From assembly GCF_014205685.1 (NCBI RefSeq), contig NZ_JACIIU010000002.1, positions 186,001 to 250,000 on the forward strand: DNA of 64,000 nt. The letters are read 5' to 3'. The notes beneath the pieces are model-generated. The model was not told where the DNA came from. It made no database searches and worked only from the letters and a program-made list of their open reading frames with translations. The position numbers were made by a program, and so were the translations under genes. Position 1 is the stretch's first letter. The number at the start of each line of letters is the position of its first letter. This document shows positions 48,939-57,893 of this stretch, piece after piece. Source of the DNA: Paenochrobactrum gallinarii. GTDB taxonomy: Bacteria > Pseudomonadota > Alphaproteobacteria > Rhizobiales > Rhizobiaceae.

Positions 48939-49556
48939 TCAAAAAAAGCGGCTGAGCAGGCTCAGTGCAATCAGGCTCATAATAACGCCGATGATCACAT
49001 CCAGCACACGCCAGGCAGCAGGTTTTGCAAAGATGGGTTGCAGTAATCTCGCGCCATAGCCCAGTGCAAAGAACCAGACAAAAGATGCAATTGCCGCACC
49101 AGCGCCATAGGCTATGCGGCTCTCGCCTTCAAAGCGGGAAGACAGACTGCCCAGCAGCACCACCGTGTCCAGATACACATGCGGGTTGAGAAATGTCAGG
49201 GCAAGCGCGGTCATAAGAGCGGTTTTAAGACTACCGCCTGTTTGCTTATTCGCATGCATGGCTTCAGGATGAAGAGCGCGTTTAAACGCACCATAAGCAT
49301 ACCAAAACAGAAAAGCCGCACCACCGATAGTAACTACCGTAATAAGCTGAGGTGACTGGCTGATGAGCGTGCCAAGACCTGCCACACCTGCGGTAATCAG
49401 CAGGGCATCAGATAATGCGCAAATCAGACAAATGATAAAGACATGCTGGCGCAACAGCCCTTGCCTTAAAACAAAGGCATTTTGAGCCCCGATGGCAATG
49501 ATCAATGAAGCGCCGAGCAAAAAACCCGATAGTGCAGCAGAAAAAAGCATAATCAC
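48939..49556 (-). CDS. LysE/ArgO-family amino acid exporter
   Basis: Six hydrophobic helices in 205 residues and the start GFLLGASLIIAIGAQNAFVL identify the LysE/ArgO type, which exports basic amino acids such as arginine or lysine. TFLNPHVYLDTVVLLGS near residue 115 is the second family motif. In other bacteria it is controlled by a LysR-type LysG/ArgP; no such gene is adjacent here. It is convergent with the small 62-residue gene, with 15 bp between the stops. Confidence 0.92.
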   Translation of the reverse strand: MIMLFSAALSGFLLGASLIIAIGAQNAFVLRQGLLRQHVFIICLICALSDALLITAGVAGLGTLISQSPQLITVVTIGGAAFLFWYAYGAFKRALHPEAMHANKQTGGSLKTALMTALALTFLNPHVYLDTVVLLGSLSSRFEGESRIAYGAGAAIASFVWFFALGYGARLLQPIFAKPAAWRVLDVIIGVIMSLIALSLLSRFF

Positions 49557-49617
49557 CCTGATTGATGAAATTAACCTGAGGCAAAGCTGCCACTGGTTTT
49601 AAAGGCACATTTTTCGG

Positions 49618-50397
49618 TCAGAACATCGACAACTGCCCGCCAGAATCATCGCCGTTATCGGTTTTCTTTTTCCGTTTAGGTTCTGATTTTTGCGGTGCCA
49701 GATCTTCCTCCACCCTCTCCTGAATGTCCGGCGTGATGTTGGCCACATGATTGACCTTATCCGACACCGGAATAGCCTCAAAAAAATCGTCCTCCACCGG
49801 CTGCATCAGGTCTTCTACTTCATGCGGCAAATAATGTTTGCAATCAAGCCAGCGGCTGAAATCTTCCGGCTTGATCACCACCGGCATACGATCATGAATG
49901 GGCGCAAGCGCTTTATTGGCTTTGGTGGTCAGCAGTCCGCCCGTATCGACCTGTGAACCGTCCGCACCGCTCCAAGTTTCCATCAAAGCGCCAAAAGCAA
50001 CGACACCACCTTTGCGCGGCCTGATCCAATAGGCCTGGCGCTTATTTTTATCAACTTTGCGCCATTCATAAAAACCGGAAGCCGGCACAAGCCCGCGAAA
50101 GTGATTCATCGCAATGCGAAATGAATTTTTCTGCACGGCGGTTTCCGAACGCATATTAATCATCAAAGGCCAGCTATTGGGGTCTTTTACCCATGAAGGA
50201 ATAAACCCCCAACGCACCAAAATGCTTTTACGGTCTGGCAGATTGCTGCCTTCCGGTTGCGTTTCTCCCGCCACCACCATCATGATTGGCTGCGTCGGGG
50301 CAATATTATAACGGGGCGGAAATTCCGCTTCGATAATGGCGGCAATAAATGCCTCCACCTCTTCCCGTGTTGCTATTAGTGAAAATCTTCCGCACAT
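49618..50397 (-). CDS. SRAP/HMCES family protein (YedK-like)
   Basis: MCGRFSLIATREEV at the start supplies Cys2, which after Met removal forms a thiazolidine bond to abasic sites in single-stranded DNA. PRYNIAPTQPIMMV, NMRSETA near residue 82, LVPASGFYEWRK (catalytic Glu) near 108 and HDRMPVVI (His) near 167 complete the active site. Length 259, with a Lys/Glu-rich tail after about residue 230. It shields or repairs abasic sites during replication. No LexA box was recognised upstream. Confidence 0.93.
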   Translation of the reverse strand: MCGRFSLIATREEVEAFIAAIIEAEFPPRYNIAPTQPIMMVVAGETQPEGSNLPDRKSILVRWGFIPSWVKDPNSWPLMINMRSETAVQKNSFRIAMNHFRGLVPASGFYEWRKVDKNKRQAYWIRPRKGGVVAFGALMETWSGADGSQVDTGGLLTTKANKALAPIHDRMPVVIKPEDFSRWLDCKHYLPHEVEDLMQPVEDDFFEAIPVSDKVNHVANITPDIQERVEEDLAPQKSEPKRKKKTDNGDDSGGQLSMF

Positions 50398-50488
50398 GAC
50401 GGTGATGTTCCGTTTTTTGATATGCGGGTCAAGCGAATATATGATTTAACCGAAAATGACCGAGCAGAAAGAGTGATGTGACTTGTCG

Positions 50489-50944
50489 ATGATCAGTGAA
50501 ATCTTCTCCAAACCTTTATATGATGTCTCTCCGATTGAAGGTGTGTCTGTCATCTGCCGTCGTGAGGAACGTTTTCTGCTGGTTAAGCGCGGCAAAGAAC
50601 CTAAAAAAGGCTGGCTTGCCTTTCCGGGCGGCAGTGTTGAACAAGGTGAAACACCTGAACAGGCTGCGCTGCGTGAATTGCAAGAAGAAACAGCGCTTCA
50701 TGCCAAAAACCTCAGACATTTTATCACCGTGGATTTAGCTCTGGATGCGGGTGCTTATGATCGCAGCTATTATCTGGCTATTTTTTGTGCTCATGAAATT
50801 TCGGGCAATGAAATGGCAGGCGATGATGCGGTATCCCTGCATTGGCTGACAGTAGAAGAAATGGACAGTTTGCTGGTAACACCCAGCACATTGGACGTTG
50901 CCCGAAAAGTTTTGCGGGCAGAAAATTCAACCAATGCGGGATAA
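50489..50944 (+). CDS. NUDIX hydrolase
   Basis: The Nudix box GGSVEQGETPEQAALRELQE followed by ETAL fits GX5EX7REUXEEXGU except that the final Gly is Ala. Length about 151. The substrate cannot be assigned; sequences like this are often ADP-ribose or nucleotide sugar pyrophosphatases. An ATG at 50489 and a TTG at 50483 are both possible starts; an AGAAAGAG stretch precedes them at 11-17 bases. The TIGR02301 gene follows, an arrangement known in Rhizobiales. Confidence 0.88.
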   Translation: MISEIFSKPLYDVSPIEGVSVICRREERFLLVKRGKEPKKGWLAFPGGSVEQGETPEQAALRELQEETALHAKNLRHFITVDLALDAGAYDRSYYLAIFCAHEISGNEMAGDDAVSLHWLTVEEMDSLLVTPSTLDVARKVLRAENSTNAG

Positions 50945-51009
50945 TTTTAGCATTTCGCCTTGAACTTGCCGTGTTTAGACATCAAATAGTGATCAGAAAA
51001 GGACAGCTC

Positions 51010-51429
51010 ATGTTCAATAAAATCAAGAAATGGGCCAATCCTCAATGGGGTTATAGAGCTAGTTCTGGCGTGGTTGTTGTCGCTATAGTCTGCCTGCTAA
51101 ACGGCACGGTGATTTCGGCACAAGCCAATGATGCCCCTTATGAAGGAAAAATGCTGCGTATTGCCGAAGTGTTAGGCTCTTTGCATTTTTTGCGTAACTT
51201 ATGTGGTGAAAAATCACAAATCTGGCGTGAACAGATGGATGAATTGATTGCCAAAGAAAACCCCGCCGAAGCTGAACGTCTTCGACTGATTTCAAATTTC
51301 AACCGTGGCTATCGTGGTTACAGCGATACCTACAGCAAATGCACGCCTTCTGCGCTGGCTGCTATCGACAGCTACTTGAAAGAAGGTGCAACACTCTCGA
51401 AAGAATTGGTATCCCGATACGGGAATTAA
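51010..51429 (+). CDS. TIGR02301 family secreted protein
   Basis: This 139-residue protein has a signal peptide (basic start, hydrophobic core SGVVVVAIVCLLNGTVISA, cut near AQAND) and a small helical mature domain. Two Cys (SLHFLRNLCG and TYSKCTPSAL) could form a disulfide. The family is restricted to Rhizobiales-type genomes and usually lies beside a NUDIX gene, as here; its function is unknown. The frame extends upstream into the NUDIX gene, but AAAAGGACA just before the ATG at 51010 decides the start. Confidence 0.85.
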   Translation: MFNKIKKWANPQWGYRASSGVVVVAIVCLLNGTVISAQANDAPYEGKMLRIAEVLGSLHFLRNLCGEKSQIWREQMDELIAKENPAEAERLRLISNFNRGYRGYSDTYSKCTPSALAAIDSYLKEGATLSKELVSRYGN

Positions 51430-51586
51430 CTATCAATTAATTCATACGTGAATTGTCGGTTTTTTTTGATTCATATCGCGGGCAATGTGTTAGAAGAGCT
51501 AAAAAATGATGGTCGCAACATGTGCATCGTACGTGTCATCAGCACCGTAATTTTTCAGGGAAATGGCGTAAGCCGAGGTGATATCT

Positions 51587-51844
51587 ATGCAGCATACTAC
51601 GACTGATCTTGATGAACTGATTGCAGAAGAAAAAAAGCTGGCTGCGATTGAATACCAAAACGAAGCCTGGGCTGATGGTATTTCGGAAGGCATAGAATCA
51701 GAAATTTTGGCGGAGGCTGCCTTTGCCACTGCATTGACAGAGTTGATCCGTGATGCTGGCGAAGATGCAGCGCTGAACCTGATTGAGAAGATGAAAGAAC
51801 AGATTATTGCAGGCGGCTTTTTATCAACACGCCCGCTGCACTGA
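51587..51844 (+). CDS. Small acidic protein of unknown function, 85 residues
   Basis: Acidic, mostly helical protein (LDELIAEEKKLAAIEYQNEA, then a run of Glu/Ala) with no signal or membrane segment. The ATG at 51587 has GAGG eight bases upstream; a GTG at 51578 sits inside that site. It ends before a strong terminator. I recall similar short proteins in Brucella relatives but know no function. Confidence 0.6.
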   Translation: MQHTTTDLDELIAEEKKLAAIEYQNEAWADGISEGIESEILAEAAFATALTELIRDAGEDAALNLIEKMKEQIIAGGFLSTRPLH

Positions 51845-51863
51845 TTTTTTTAAGAGTTCCAAT

Positions 51864-51894
51864 AAAAAAGCCGGATCATTGATCCGGCTTTTTT
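51864..51894. terminator. Bidirectional terminator before pyrC
   Basis: A 15-bp perfect stem with core GCCGGATCA/TGATCCGGC and A/T tracts lies between the small acidic gene and the convergent pyrC. The core matches that of the terminator at 5222-5258. Confidence 0.93.
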
Positions 51895-51905
51895 AATATC
51901 TTGCA

Positions 51906-53240
51906 TCAGCGCTTTGGCAGCGCTTCCAAAAACTCAACCGCCTCTCCCAGTGACGGATTGACGATTTCGCCTTCCCACATCACTTTGTGGCCACGCACAA
52001 ATGTACCAACCGGCCAGCCGGTCACTTTCTTGCCGTCATAAGGTGTCCAGCCAGCTTTGGAACCAGCCTGTGCATGCGTAATGGTTTCAACGCGCTTCAT
52101 GTCCACAATGGTCAGGTCAGCATCATAACCAACGGCAATACGCCCCTTGTTGGCCATACCGAAAATGCGGTTCGGGCCAGCGCTGGACAGATCAACGAAG
52201 CGTTCCAGTGACAATTTACCGGCATTCACATGATCAAGCATGATCGGAACCAAGGTCTGCACACCGGTCATGCCGGATGGGGACGCCGGATAAGGCTTGG
52301 CCTTTTCTTCTAATGTGTGCGGCGCATGGTCAGAACCCAGCACATCAACAATGCCCTGTTCAATACCATGCCAGACACCATCACGGTGGCGGCGGTCACG
52401 CACCGGCGGGTTCATCTGAATGAGATTGCCAAGCGTTGCATAATCATCAGACGACAAGGTCAGGTGATGTGGTGTTGCTTCGCAGGTTGCCACATCTTTG
52501 TGATCCTGCAAAAACAGAATTTCTTCCGCTGTCGAAATGTGAAGCACGTGGATGCGTGCGCCGGTTTCTTTGGCAATGCGCACCAGACGTTGCGTGCAGG
52601 TCAAAGCTGCAATCTCATCGCGCCAGACCGGATGGCTGGACGGATCGCCCGCAACGCGCAAATTTTCACGCTCTTTCAAGCGGTATTCATCTTCCGAATG
52701 GAATGCAGCGCGGCGGCGGGTATTTTTAAGGATGGAGCGCACGCCCTCATCGTCATCCACCAACAGATCACCGGTTGAAGAACCCATGAACACTTTGATA
52801 CCGGCAGCACCCGGCAGACGCTCCAACTCAGCCACATCCTTGGCATTTTCGCGCGTGCCGCCAACCCAGAAAGCAAAATCGCAATGCATGCGATGATGGC
52901 CGCGGCGCACTTTATCCGCTAATGTTTCAGGCGTTGTGGTCAGCGGGTTGGTGTTTGGCATTTCAAAAACAGTGGTTACACCACCAAGGACTGCCGCTTT
53001 AGAACCGGTTTCCAAATCTTCTTTATGATCAAGACCCGGCTCGCGGAAATGCACCTGACTGTCGGTCACGCCTGGCAAAATATGCAGGCCGGTGCAATCA
53101 ATTACCTCTCCGGCAGAATGATGCTGCAACGAGCCAATCGCCGCGATGCGTCCGTTGACAATACCAATATCACGCTGGCCGGTGCCATCGTGATTTACCA
53201 GCGTTGCATTTTTAAGGATGGTATCAAAGGTCTGTGCCAT
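51906..53240 (-). CDS. pyrC: Dihydroorotase
   Basis: This amidohydrolase closes the ring of carbamoyl aspartate in pyrimidine synthesis. The class I (long) layout, 444 residues, has VHFREPGLDHKEDLETGSKA near residue 62, FEMPNTNPLTT near 91, the Lys region GIKVFMGSSTGDLL, AFHSEDEYR, VLHISTAEE and LGSDHAPHTLEEK. The first metal motif reads DSQVH, so the first His of the usual HxH is Gln. I believe this occurs in other alphaproteobacterial PyrC, but activity should be checked before equating it with the E. coli enzyme. It is transcribed opposite ygfZ. Confidence 0.92.
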   Translation of the reverse strand: MAQTFDTILKNATLVNHDGTGQRDIGIVNGRIAAIGSLQHHSAGEVIDCTGLHILPGVTDSQVHFREPGLDHKEDLETGSKAAVLGGVTTVFEMPNTNPLTTTPETLADKVRRGHHRMHCDFAFWVGGTRENAKDVAELERLPGAAGIKVFMGSSTGDLLVDDDEGVRSILKNTRRRAAFHSEDEYRLKERENLRVAGDPSSHPVWRDEIAALTCTQRLVRIAKETGARIHVLHISTAEEILFLQDHKDVATCEATPHHLTLSSDDYATLGNLIQMNPPVRDRRHRDGVWHGIEQGIVDVLGSDHAPHTLEEKAKPYPASPSGMTGVQTLVPIMLDHVNAGKLSLERFVDLSSAGPNRIFGMANKGRIAVGYDADLTIVDMKRVETITHAQAGSKAGWTPYDGKKVTGWPVGTFVRGHKVMWEGEIVNPSLGEAVEFLEALPKR

Positions 53241-53313
53241 GTTTACACTCCGGTCTTGCGGCTGTCGTCAATGCGGCTTACGTAAGACTTATGGCAAAGG
53301 CAAGGAAGAAGAC

Positions 53314-54171
53314 ATGACTCTCTCCGGAAAATCCGCAAATTTAGAAAATCGCGCTTTGGTGCTGGTGACAGGTGAAGAAGCAGAAAAATTTCTCCAGGCT
53401 GTGATTACGACTGACCTGAGCTCTCTTGGTGCGGATGAGCTGAAACCCGGTGCATTGCTGACACCGCAGGGAAAAATCATGTTTGATTTTCTGGTGTCGC
53501 GGGTTGAAAACGGCTTGCGATTGGATATGCCGGAAGAAATTGCTGAAAGCCTGATGAAGCGTTTGATGCTTTATCGTTTGCGCTCAAAAGCGGAAATTAC
53601 ACAAAGTTCTGAATCACTTATTGCTGTTTCTTGGCAAGATACCTTCGCTTCTTCACAAAGTGATTCAAGCAAGCGTGATTGCCGTTTTCCTGAAAGCCTG
53701 AATGTGCGCCGTATCTATGGCCAGCAATGTGAAGAAAATAATATTGAAGGCTGGACAGCTTTACGCATTACCAATGGCATCGCCGAAGGCAGCAATGACT
53801 TTGCCTATAATGACCTCTTCCCGCATGATGCCAACTTCGATCAGTTCGGCGGCGTTTCCTTCACTAAAGGCTGCTTCATTGGGCAGGAAGTTGTCTCCCG
53901 TATGCAGCATCGCGGCACAGCACGCCGACGCGCAATGGTGGCAAGTTCCACCAGCAATTTGCCGGAAAAAGGCACGGCTTTAACTGTTAGTGCGCGTGAG
54001 ATCGGTAATCTTGGAGAAACATGCGGCAATCAAGCCATCGCCTTTGTGCGTATTGACCGTGTGCAGGACGCATTGGACAGCCAAACCCCGATCATGGCAG
54101 GGGAAGTGGAGGTAAGTCTTACCATTCCGCCAACTGCAAAATACACAATGCCGATTAAAGATCAGGAATAA
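53314..54171 (+). CDS. ygfZ: Folate-binding YgfZ/GcvT-domain protein
   Basis: YgfZ uses tetrahydrofolate to help maintain or repair iron-sulfur clusters in enzymes such as MiaB. The diagnostic K-G-C-[FY]-x-G-Q-E motif is intact (KGCFIGQEVVSRMQHRG near residue 190), and the GcvT-like N-terminus (VLVTGEEAEKFLQAVITTDL) is present. Length 285. The frame is open to 53218 over the pyrC start, but AAGGAAGA just before the ATG at 53314 fixes the start. The HD gene follows after 6 bp. Confidence 0.93.
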   Translation: MTLSGKSANLENRALVLVTGEEAEKFLQAVITTDLSSLGADELKPGALLTPQGKIMFDFLVSRVENGLRLDMPEEIAESLMKRLMLYRLRSKAEITQSSESLIAVSWQDTFASSQSDSSKRDCRFPESLNVRRIYGQQCEENNIEGWTALRITNGIAEGSNDFAYNDLFPHDANFDQFGGVSFTKGCFIGQEVVSRMQHRGTARRRAMVASSTSNLPEKGTALTVSAREIGNLGETCGNQAIAFVRIDRVQDALDSQTPIMAGEVEVSLTIPPTAKYTMPIKDQE

Positions 54172-54177
54172 TCCGAC

Positions 54178-54795
54178 ATGGCGGCAGCAGATCAAAGTGC
54201 CGGTCAGGTTCGTGCATGGCAGCGTATGTTGTCAGGGCGCAGACTTGACCTGCTCGACCCCTCACCTTTTGATGTCGAGATTGAAGACATTGCCCATGGC
54301 CTTGCGCGTGTGGCACGCTGGAACGGCCAGACCCTTGGTGAACATGCCTATTCTGTAGCGCAGCATTCGCTGTTGGTTGAGCAGATTTTCAATCATATCA
54401 AACCCGATGCCCATATTGACTGGCAATTGCTTGCTCTTTTGCATGATGCGCCTGAATATGTCATTGGCGATATGATCTCACCGTTTAAAGCGGTGATGGG
54501 CGGCGACTATCAGCAGATCGAGAACCGTCTGGAAACCGCCATTCATTTGCGCTTTTCACTGCCTGCCAAAATACCGGTTCCGCTAAAAAAGCTCATCAAA
54601 CAGTCTGATCGCATTGCGGCTTTTTATGAAGCGGTGCAGCTTGCCGGTTTTACTGAACAAGAGGCCGTGCGTTATTTCGGCCGCCCGCGCGGGATCAATC
54701 CTGAAATGATCAGGCTTGAGCCACAACCGACTGGTCAGGTGCAGCAAGCATTTCTTGCCCGTTTTGCCGATCTTGAAAGCAAGCGGAAAATTTAA
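54178..54795 (+). CDS. HD-domain phosphohydrolase, YfbR-like
   Basis: HD-superfamily metal sites are seen as YSVAQHS (His near residue 62), LLHDAPEY (His-Asp near 97) and a later Asp in KQSDRIAAFYE near 142. The GDMISPFKAVM stretch matches YfbR-type 5'-deoxynucleotidases, which dephosphorylate dNMPs. Length 205. It lies in a compact run with ygfZ upstream and a phosphatase-like gene whose ATG follows its stop codon directly. Confidence 0.88.
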   Translation: MAAADQSAGQVRAWQRMLSGRRLDLLDPSPFDVEIEDIAHGLARVARWNGQTLGEHAYSVAQHSLLVEQIFNHIKPDAHIDWQLLALLHDAPEYVIGDMISPFKAVMGGDYQQIENRLETAIHLRFSLPAKIPVPLKKLIKQSDRIAAFYEAVQLAGFTEQEAVRYFGRPRGINPEMIRLEPQPTGQVQQAFLARFADLESKRKI

Positions 54796-55305
54796 ATGGC
54801 GGAAATCATTGTCACGCCGCAATCAAAGCTTGCTGAAGCAATTGCGCAATATGTTCCGCAAAAAATCATCACTTTGGTAAGCCCTGATGCGCAGGTGTCT
54901 TTGCCGGTCACATTAAGTGCCGACGATTATTTGCGTTTAAATTTCAATGATATTACCGAACCACGCGATGGATTTGTAGCGCCGGAAGCTGAACATATTC
55001 ATGCAATTTTAAATTTTGCGGCCAGTTGGAATGGTGAAAAACCGCTGCTTATTCATTGTTTTGCCGGTATTTCACGCTCAACGGCAGCAGCTTACATTCT
55101 GATGTGTGCATTGAAACCAGCATTGAGTGAACATGAAATGGCATTGGTTTTGCGCCAATTAGCGCCTTCAGCCACGCCCAATATTCGGCTTGTTGCATTG
55201 GCCGATGAAATCTTAGGGCGCAAAGGTGCAATGCGTCAGGCCATTCAAAATATTGGCCGCGGTGCGGATGCCTTTGAAGGCTCTGTTTTTAAGCTGGCTC
55301 TGTGA
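54796..55305 (+). CDS. Tyrosine/dual-specificity-like phosphatase
   Basis: The catalytic C-x5-R loop reads HCFAGISRST near residue 95, preceded by a possible general-acid Asp in the NFNDITEP stretch near 54. Residues 60-160 have the helical layout of a small cysteine phosphatase. Length 169. It begins immediately after the HD gene and its last 17 bp overlap the 3' end of recO on the other strand. The substrate is unknown. Confidence 0.85.
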   Translation: MAEIIVTPQSKLAEAIAQYVPQKIITLVSPDAQVSLPVTLSADDYLRLNFNDITEPRDGFVAPEAEHIHAILNFAASWNGEKPLLIHCFAGISRSTAAAYILMCALKPALSEHEMALVLRQLAPSATPNIRLVALADEILGRKGAMRQAIQNIGRGADAFEGSVFKLAL

Positions 55306-56032
55306 CGTTTAAAAGTCGGTTCAAAGCATTCAAAAAACCGGCGCGCGCTTCTGGCGGCACTTGCGCGCGTGGTTCCCATACATGTCGCATCAGAAAAAAG
55401 CCGGTTAATTTATAAGCGCTTTGTATGTCGTCCAGACAAGATGGTCTGATTTGATTACTCACGACAAATTCCGGCAGGCTTAGCAGTTTATCTGCCCATG
55501 GCGCGCCGCCTTCACGCGACACTGCCCTGCCCGATTTAGGCGAAACATAAATCAGATCATCAACCGCACCGGTCGCAGCACAATTGCGCAGATCCAGACC
55601 AAAGCCCAGTTCTTCCAACAGCATCAGCTCAAAGCGCAACAATAATTCGCCCGAGGCAAAGGCATCGTCAAAATGATTGATAATTAGCCCCAGTGTCTCA
55701 TAAAGCCCTGTATGCGCATCACGCTCCGGCAATAATCTTAAATGGCAACCTGCAAGCTGAATGCCATAAAGCGCAATCGGGCTTTCAATCAGCCGTGCCG
55801 CAGCAAAGCCCAACGGCTCGATCTGGAACGCGCCCATATGTTCATCAAGGCGCGCCCACCAATGAATCGAAACGTGATTACCCGGTTGCAACAAAGGCTG
55901 CATCCGGCGTGAACGCCCGCCACGGACAAGCCCGAGATGGCGTCCGTGATGACGGGTCATGACCTCCAGAATAACACTGGTTTCGCCGTGTTTCCGTGTG
56001 CCAAGGACAATACCTTCATCACGCCATTCCAT
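55289..56032 (-). CDS. recO: DNA repair protein RecO
   Basis: RecO works with RecR to load RecA on SSB-coated DNA. The start MEWRDEGIVLGTRKHGETSV and the RGGRSRRMQPLLQPGNHVSI run belong to the OB-fold domain. A helical C-terminal part ends in LMRHVWEPRAQVPPEARAGF. No zinc-binding Cys quartet is seen. Length 247. It is the last gene of the acpS-lepB-rnc-era-recO run. Confidence 0.96.
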   Translation of the reverse strand: MEWRDEGIVLGTRKHGETSVILEVMTRHHGRHLGLVRGGRSRRMQPLLQPGNHVSIHWWARLDEHMGAFQIEPLGFAAARLIESPIALYGIQLAGCHLRLLPERDAHTGLYETLGLIINHFDDAFASGELLLRFELMLLEELGFGLDLRNCAATGAVDDLIYVSPKSGRAVSREGGAPWADKLLSLPEFVVSNQIRPSCLDDIQSAYKLTGFFLMRHVWEPRAQVPPEARAGFLNALNRLLNVTEPA

Positions 56033-56059
56033 CTGAATTCAAACCTTATGATGTCAGGT

Positions 56060-57043
56060 TTATGAATTAGGGAAAGTCAGACCCATTTCGCGGTAGCGCT
56101 CCGGATCATTGCCCCAGTTTTCACGTACCTTCACAAACAAGAAGAGATGCACCGGCTGTTCCAGAATGTCTGCAATTTCTTTACGTGCCGACTGGCCGAT
56201 AGCTTTAATTGTCTCGCCTTTAGCCCCAAGCACAATCTTCTTCTGGCTGTCGCGCTCAACATAGATCACCTGTTCAATACGAACAGAGCCGTCTTTGCGT
56301 TCTTCCCAGCGCTCGGTCTCGATGGTTGAAGAATATGGCAGCTCTTCATGCAAGCGCAGGTAAAGCTTTTCACGGGTAATTTCTGCTGCAAGCTGACGCA
56401 TCGGCATGTCGGAAATCTGATCTTCCGGATAATACCAAGGGCCATTCGGCACAGCATCAGCCAGATATTTGGTCAGATCTTTACAGCCCGAACCATTCAG
56501 CGCCGAGATCATGAAAGTGCGATCAAAATTGGCTTTTTCATTGGCAGCGGCTGTCAGCTTCAACAATGCCGGCGGGTCAACGCGGTCCACTTTATTCAGC
56601 ACCAGAATTTTCTTCTGGCGTACATTTTCAAAGCTTTCCAGCAGCGCAACAGCATTATCATTCATGCCGCCCTGTGCATCAATGATAACCAGAATAATAT
56701 CGGCATCTTTAGCGCCGCCCCAAGCGGTGGTCACCATCGCGCGATCAAGACGACGCTTCGGGCGGAAAATACCCGGTGTATCGATCAGCACAACCTGACT
56801 GTCACCTTCAATGAAAATACCACGTACCAGCGCGCGTGTTGTCTGCACCTTGTGGGTGACGATTGAAACTTTCGTACCAACGAGCTGATTAACCAGTGTC
56901 GATTTACCGGCATTTGGCGCACCAATCAGTGCAACAAAGCCCGAACGCGTTGTCATATTTTCAAATGCCTGATTTTGACTTTCAGCATTTTCTGGCGCAG
57001 AATTTTCTTGTCCATCCGGCGCAGTCTTATTGTTATTTTCCAT
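56060..57043 (-). CDS. era: GTPase Era
   Basis: Era is a GTPase that checks 16S rRNA 3'-end maturation. G1 GAPNAGKSTLVNQLVG, G3 DTPGIFRPKRRLD and G4 LNKVD are present, with a C-terminal KH domain (VILGAKGETIKAIGQSARKE). The first 30 residues are an Asn/Glu-rich extension. The GTG at 57061 is less likely than the ATG at 57043, which has GGAAGGG before it. rnc lies upstream across 140 bp. Confidence 0.96.
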   Translation of the reverse strand: MENNNKTAPDGQENSAPENAESQNQAFENMTTRSGFVALIGAPNAGKSTLVNQLVGTKVSIVTHKVQTTRALVRGIFIEGDSQVVLIDTPGIFRPKRRLDRAMVTTAWGGAKDADIILVIIDAQGGMNDNAVALLESFENVRQKKILVLNKVDRVDPPALLKLTAAANEKANFDRTFMISALNGSGCKDLTKYLADAVPNGPWYYPEDQISDMPMRQLAAEITREKLYLRLHEELPYSSTIETERWEERKDGSVRIEQVIYVERDSQKKIVLGAKGETIKAIGQSARKEIADILEQPVHLFLFVKVRENWGNDPERYREMGLTFPNS

Positions 57044-57183
57044 TTTCTGCCCTTCCGGCACGCTCAGACTTTAAAATCCGGCTTCTTATTCTTCCAATAT
57101 AAAAGCAGCTGTGACGCGTCACACGCATCCCAACTGCTTCATTATAACCTGATTATCTGCATATTTCATCATTAATGCAGATT

Positions 57184-57879
57184 TCAATCCTGTTTCCATA
57201 CGCCTTCGCGTAAAAGCACTTTTTCAGCGGCCACTTGCTGCGCCAATCGCTTGGAACGGCCATCACCACGTTCTGACGGGAAGCCTGCAATCGTGACTTC
57301 CACCGTAAATTGCGGATCATGATCAGGGCCGCTGCGGCCAATCACTTCATAAACCGGATGCAAATTGCCCTGCTGATGTGCCCATTCCTGCAATTCGGTT
57401 TTCGCATCACGACGCGCGGCACCGGTTTGCTGTGAACGGGTTTTCCAATAACGATCAATAAAGCCACGCGCTGCATCCAGACCGCCATCCAGATAGATGG
57501 TGGCAATCAGCGCTTCAATCACATCGGCGCGCACATTGGCAAGGCGCTTGTCCTTCACGGTTTTAATATCGGCACCGGTGCGGATAATATTACCGAGCGC
57601 CAATTCATCGGCAATGGCAGCACAGGTTTCGGCATTTACCAGCGCATTCAGACGTACCGACAATTCACCTTCAGCAGCATCCGGAAATGCCGTATAGAGC
57701 ATTTCTGAAATGCAAAGCCCGAGCACGCGGTCGCCTAAGAATTCCAGCCGCTCATAACTTTCGCCCGCCTGCACCTGCACGCTGGAATGGGTTAAAGCCT
57801 TTTCCAATCGTTCAAGATTAGCGAATTTATGGCCTGTGCGCTCTTCAAGGAGCGCAAGGTTTTGTGCATCTAACGGCAT
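57184..57879 (-). CDS. rnc: Ribonuclease III
   Basis: RNase III cuts double-stranded RNA in rRNA and mRNA processing. The signature YERLEFLGDRVLGLCISEML (residues near 43) has the catalytic acidic residues, VRADVIEALIATIYLDGG near 115 the rest, and residues about 155-228 form the dsRNA-binding domain. Length 231. It begins 14 bp after lepB ends. Confidence 0.96.
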   Translation of the reverse strand: MPLDAQNLALLEERTGHKFANLERLEKALTHSSVQVQAGESYERLEFLGDRVLGLCISEMLYTAFPDAAEGELSVRLNALVNAETCAAIADELALGNIIRTGADIKTVKDKRLANVRADVIEALIATIYLDGGLDAARGFIDRYWKTRSQQTGAARRDAKTELQEWAHQQGNLHPVYEVIGRSGPDHDPQFTVEVTIAGFPSERGDGRSKRLAQQVAAEKVLLREGVWKQD

Positions 57880-57893
57880 GATATGCTCAACTA

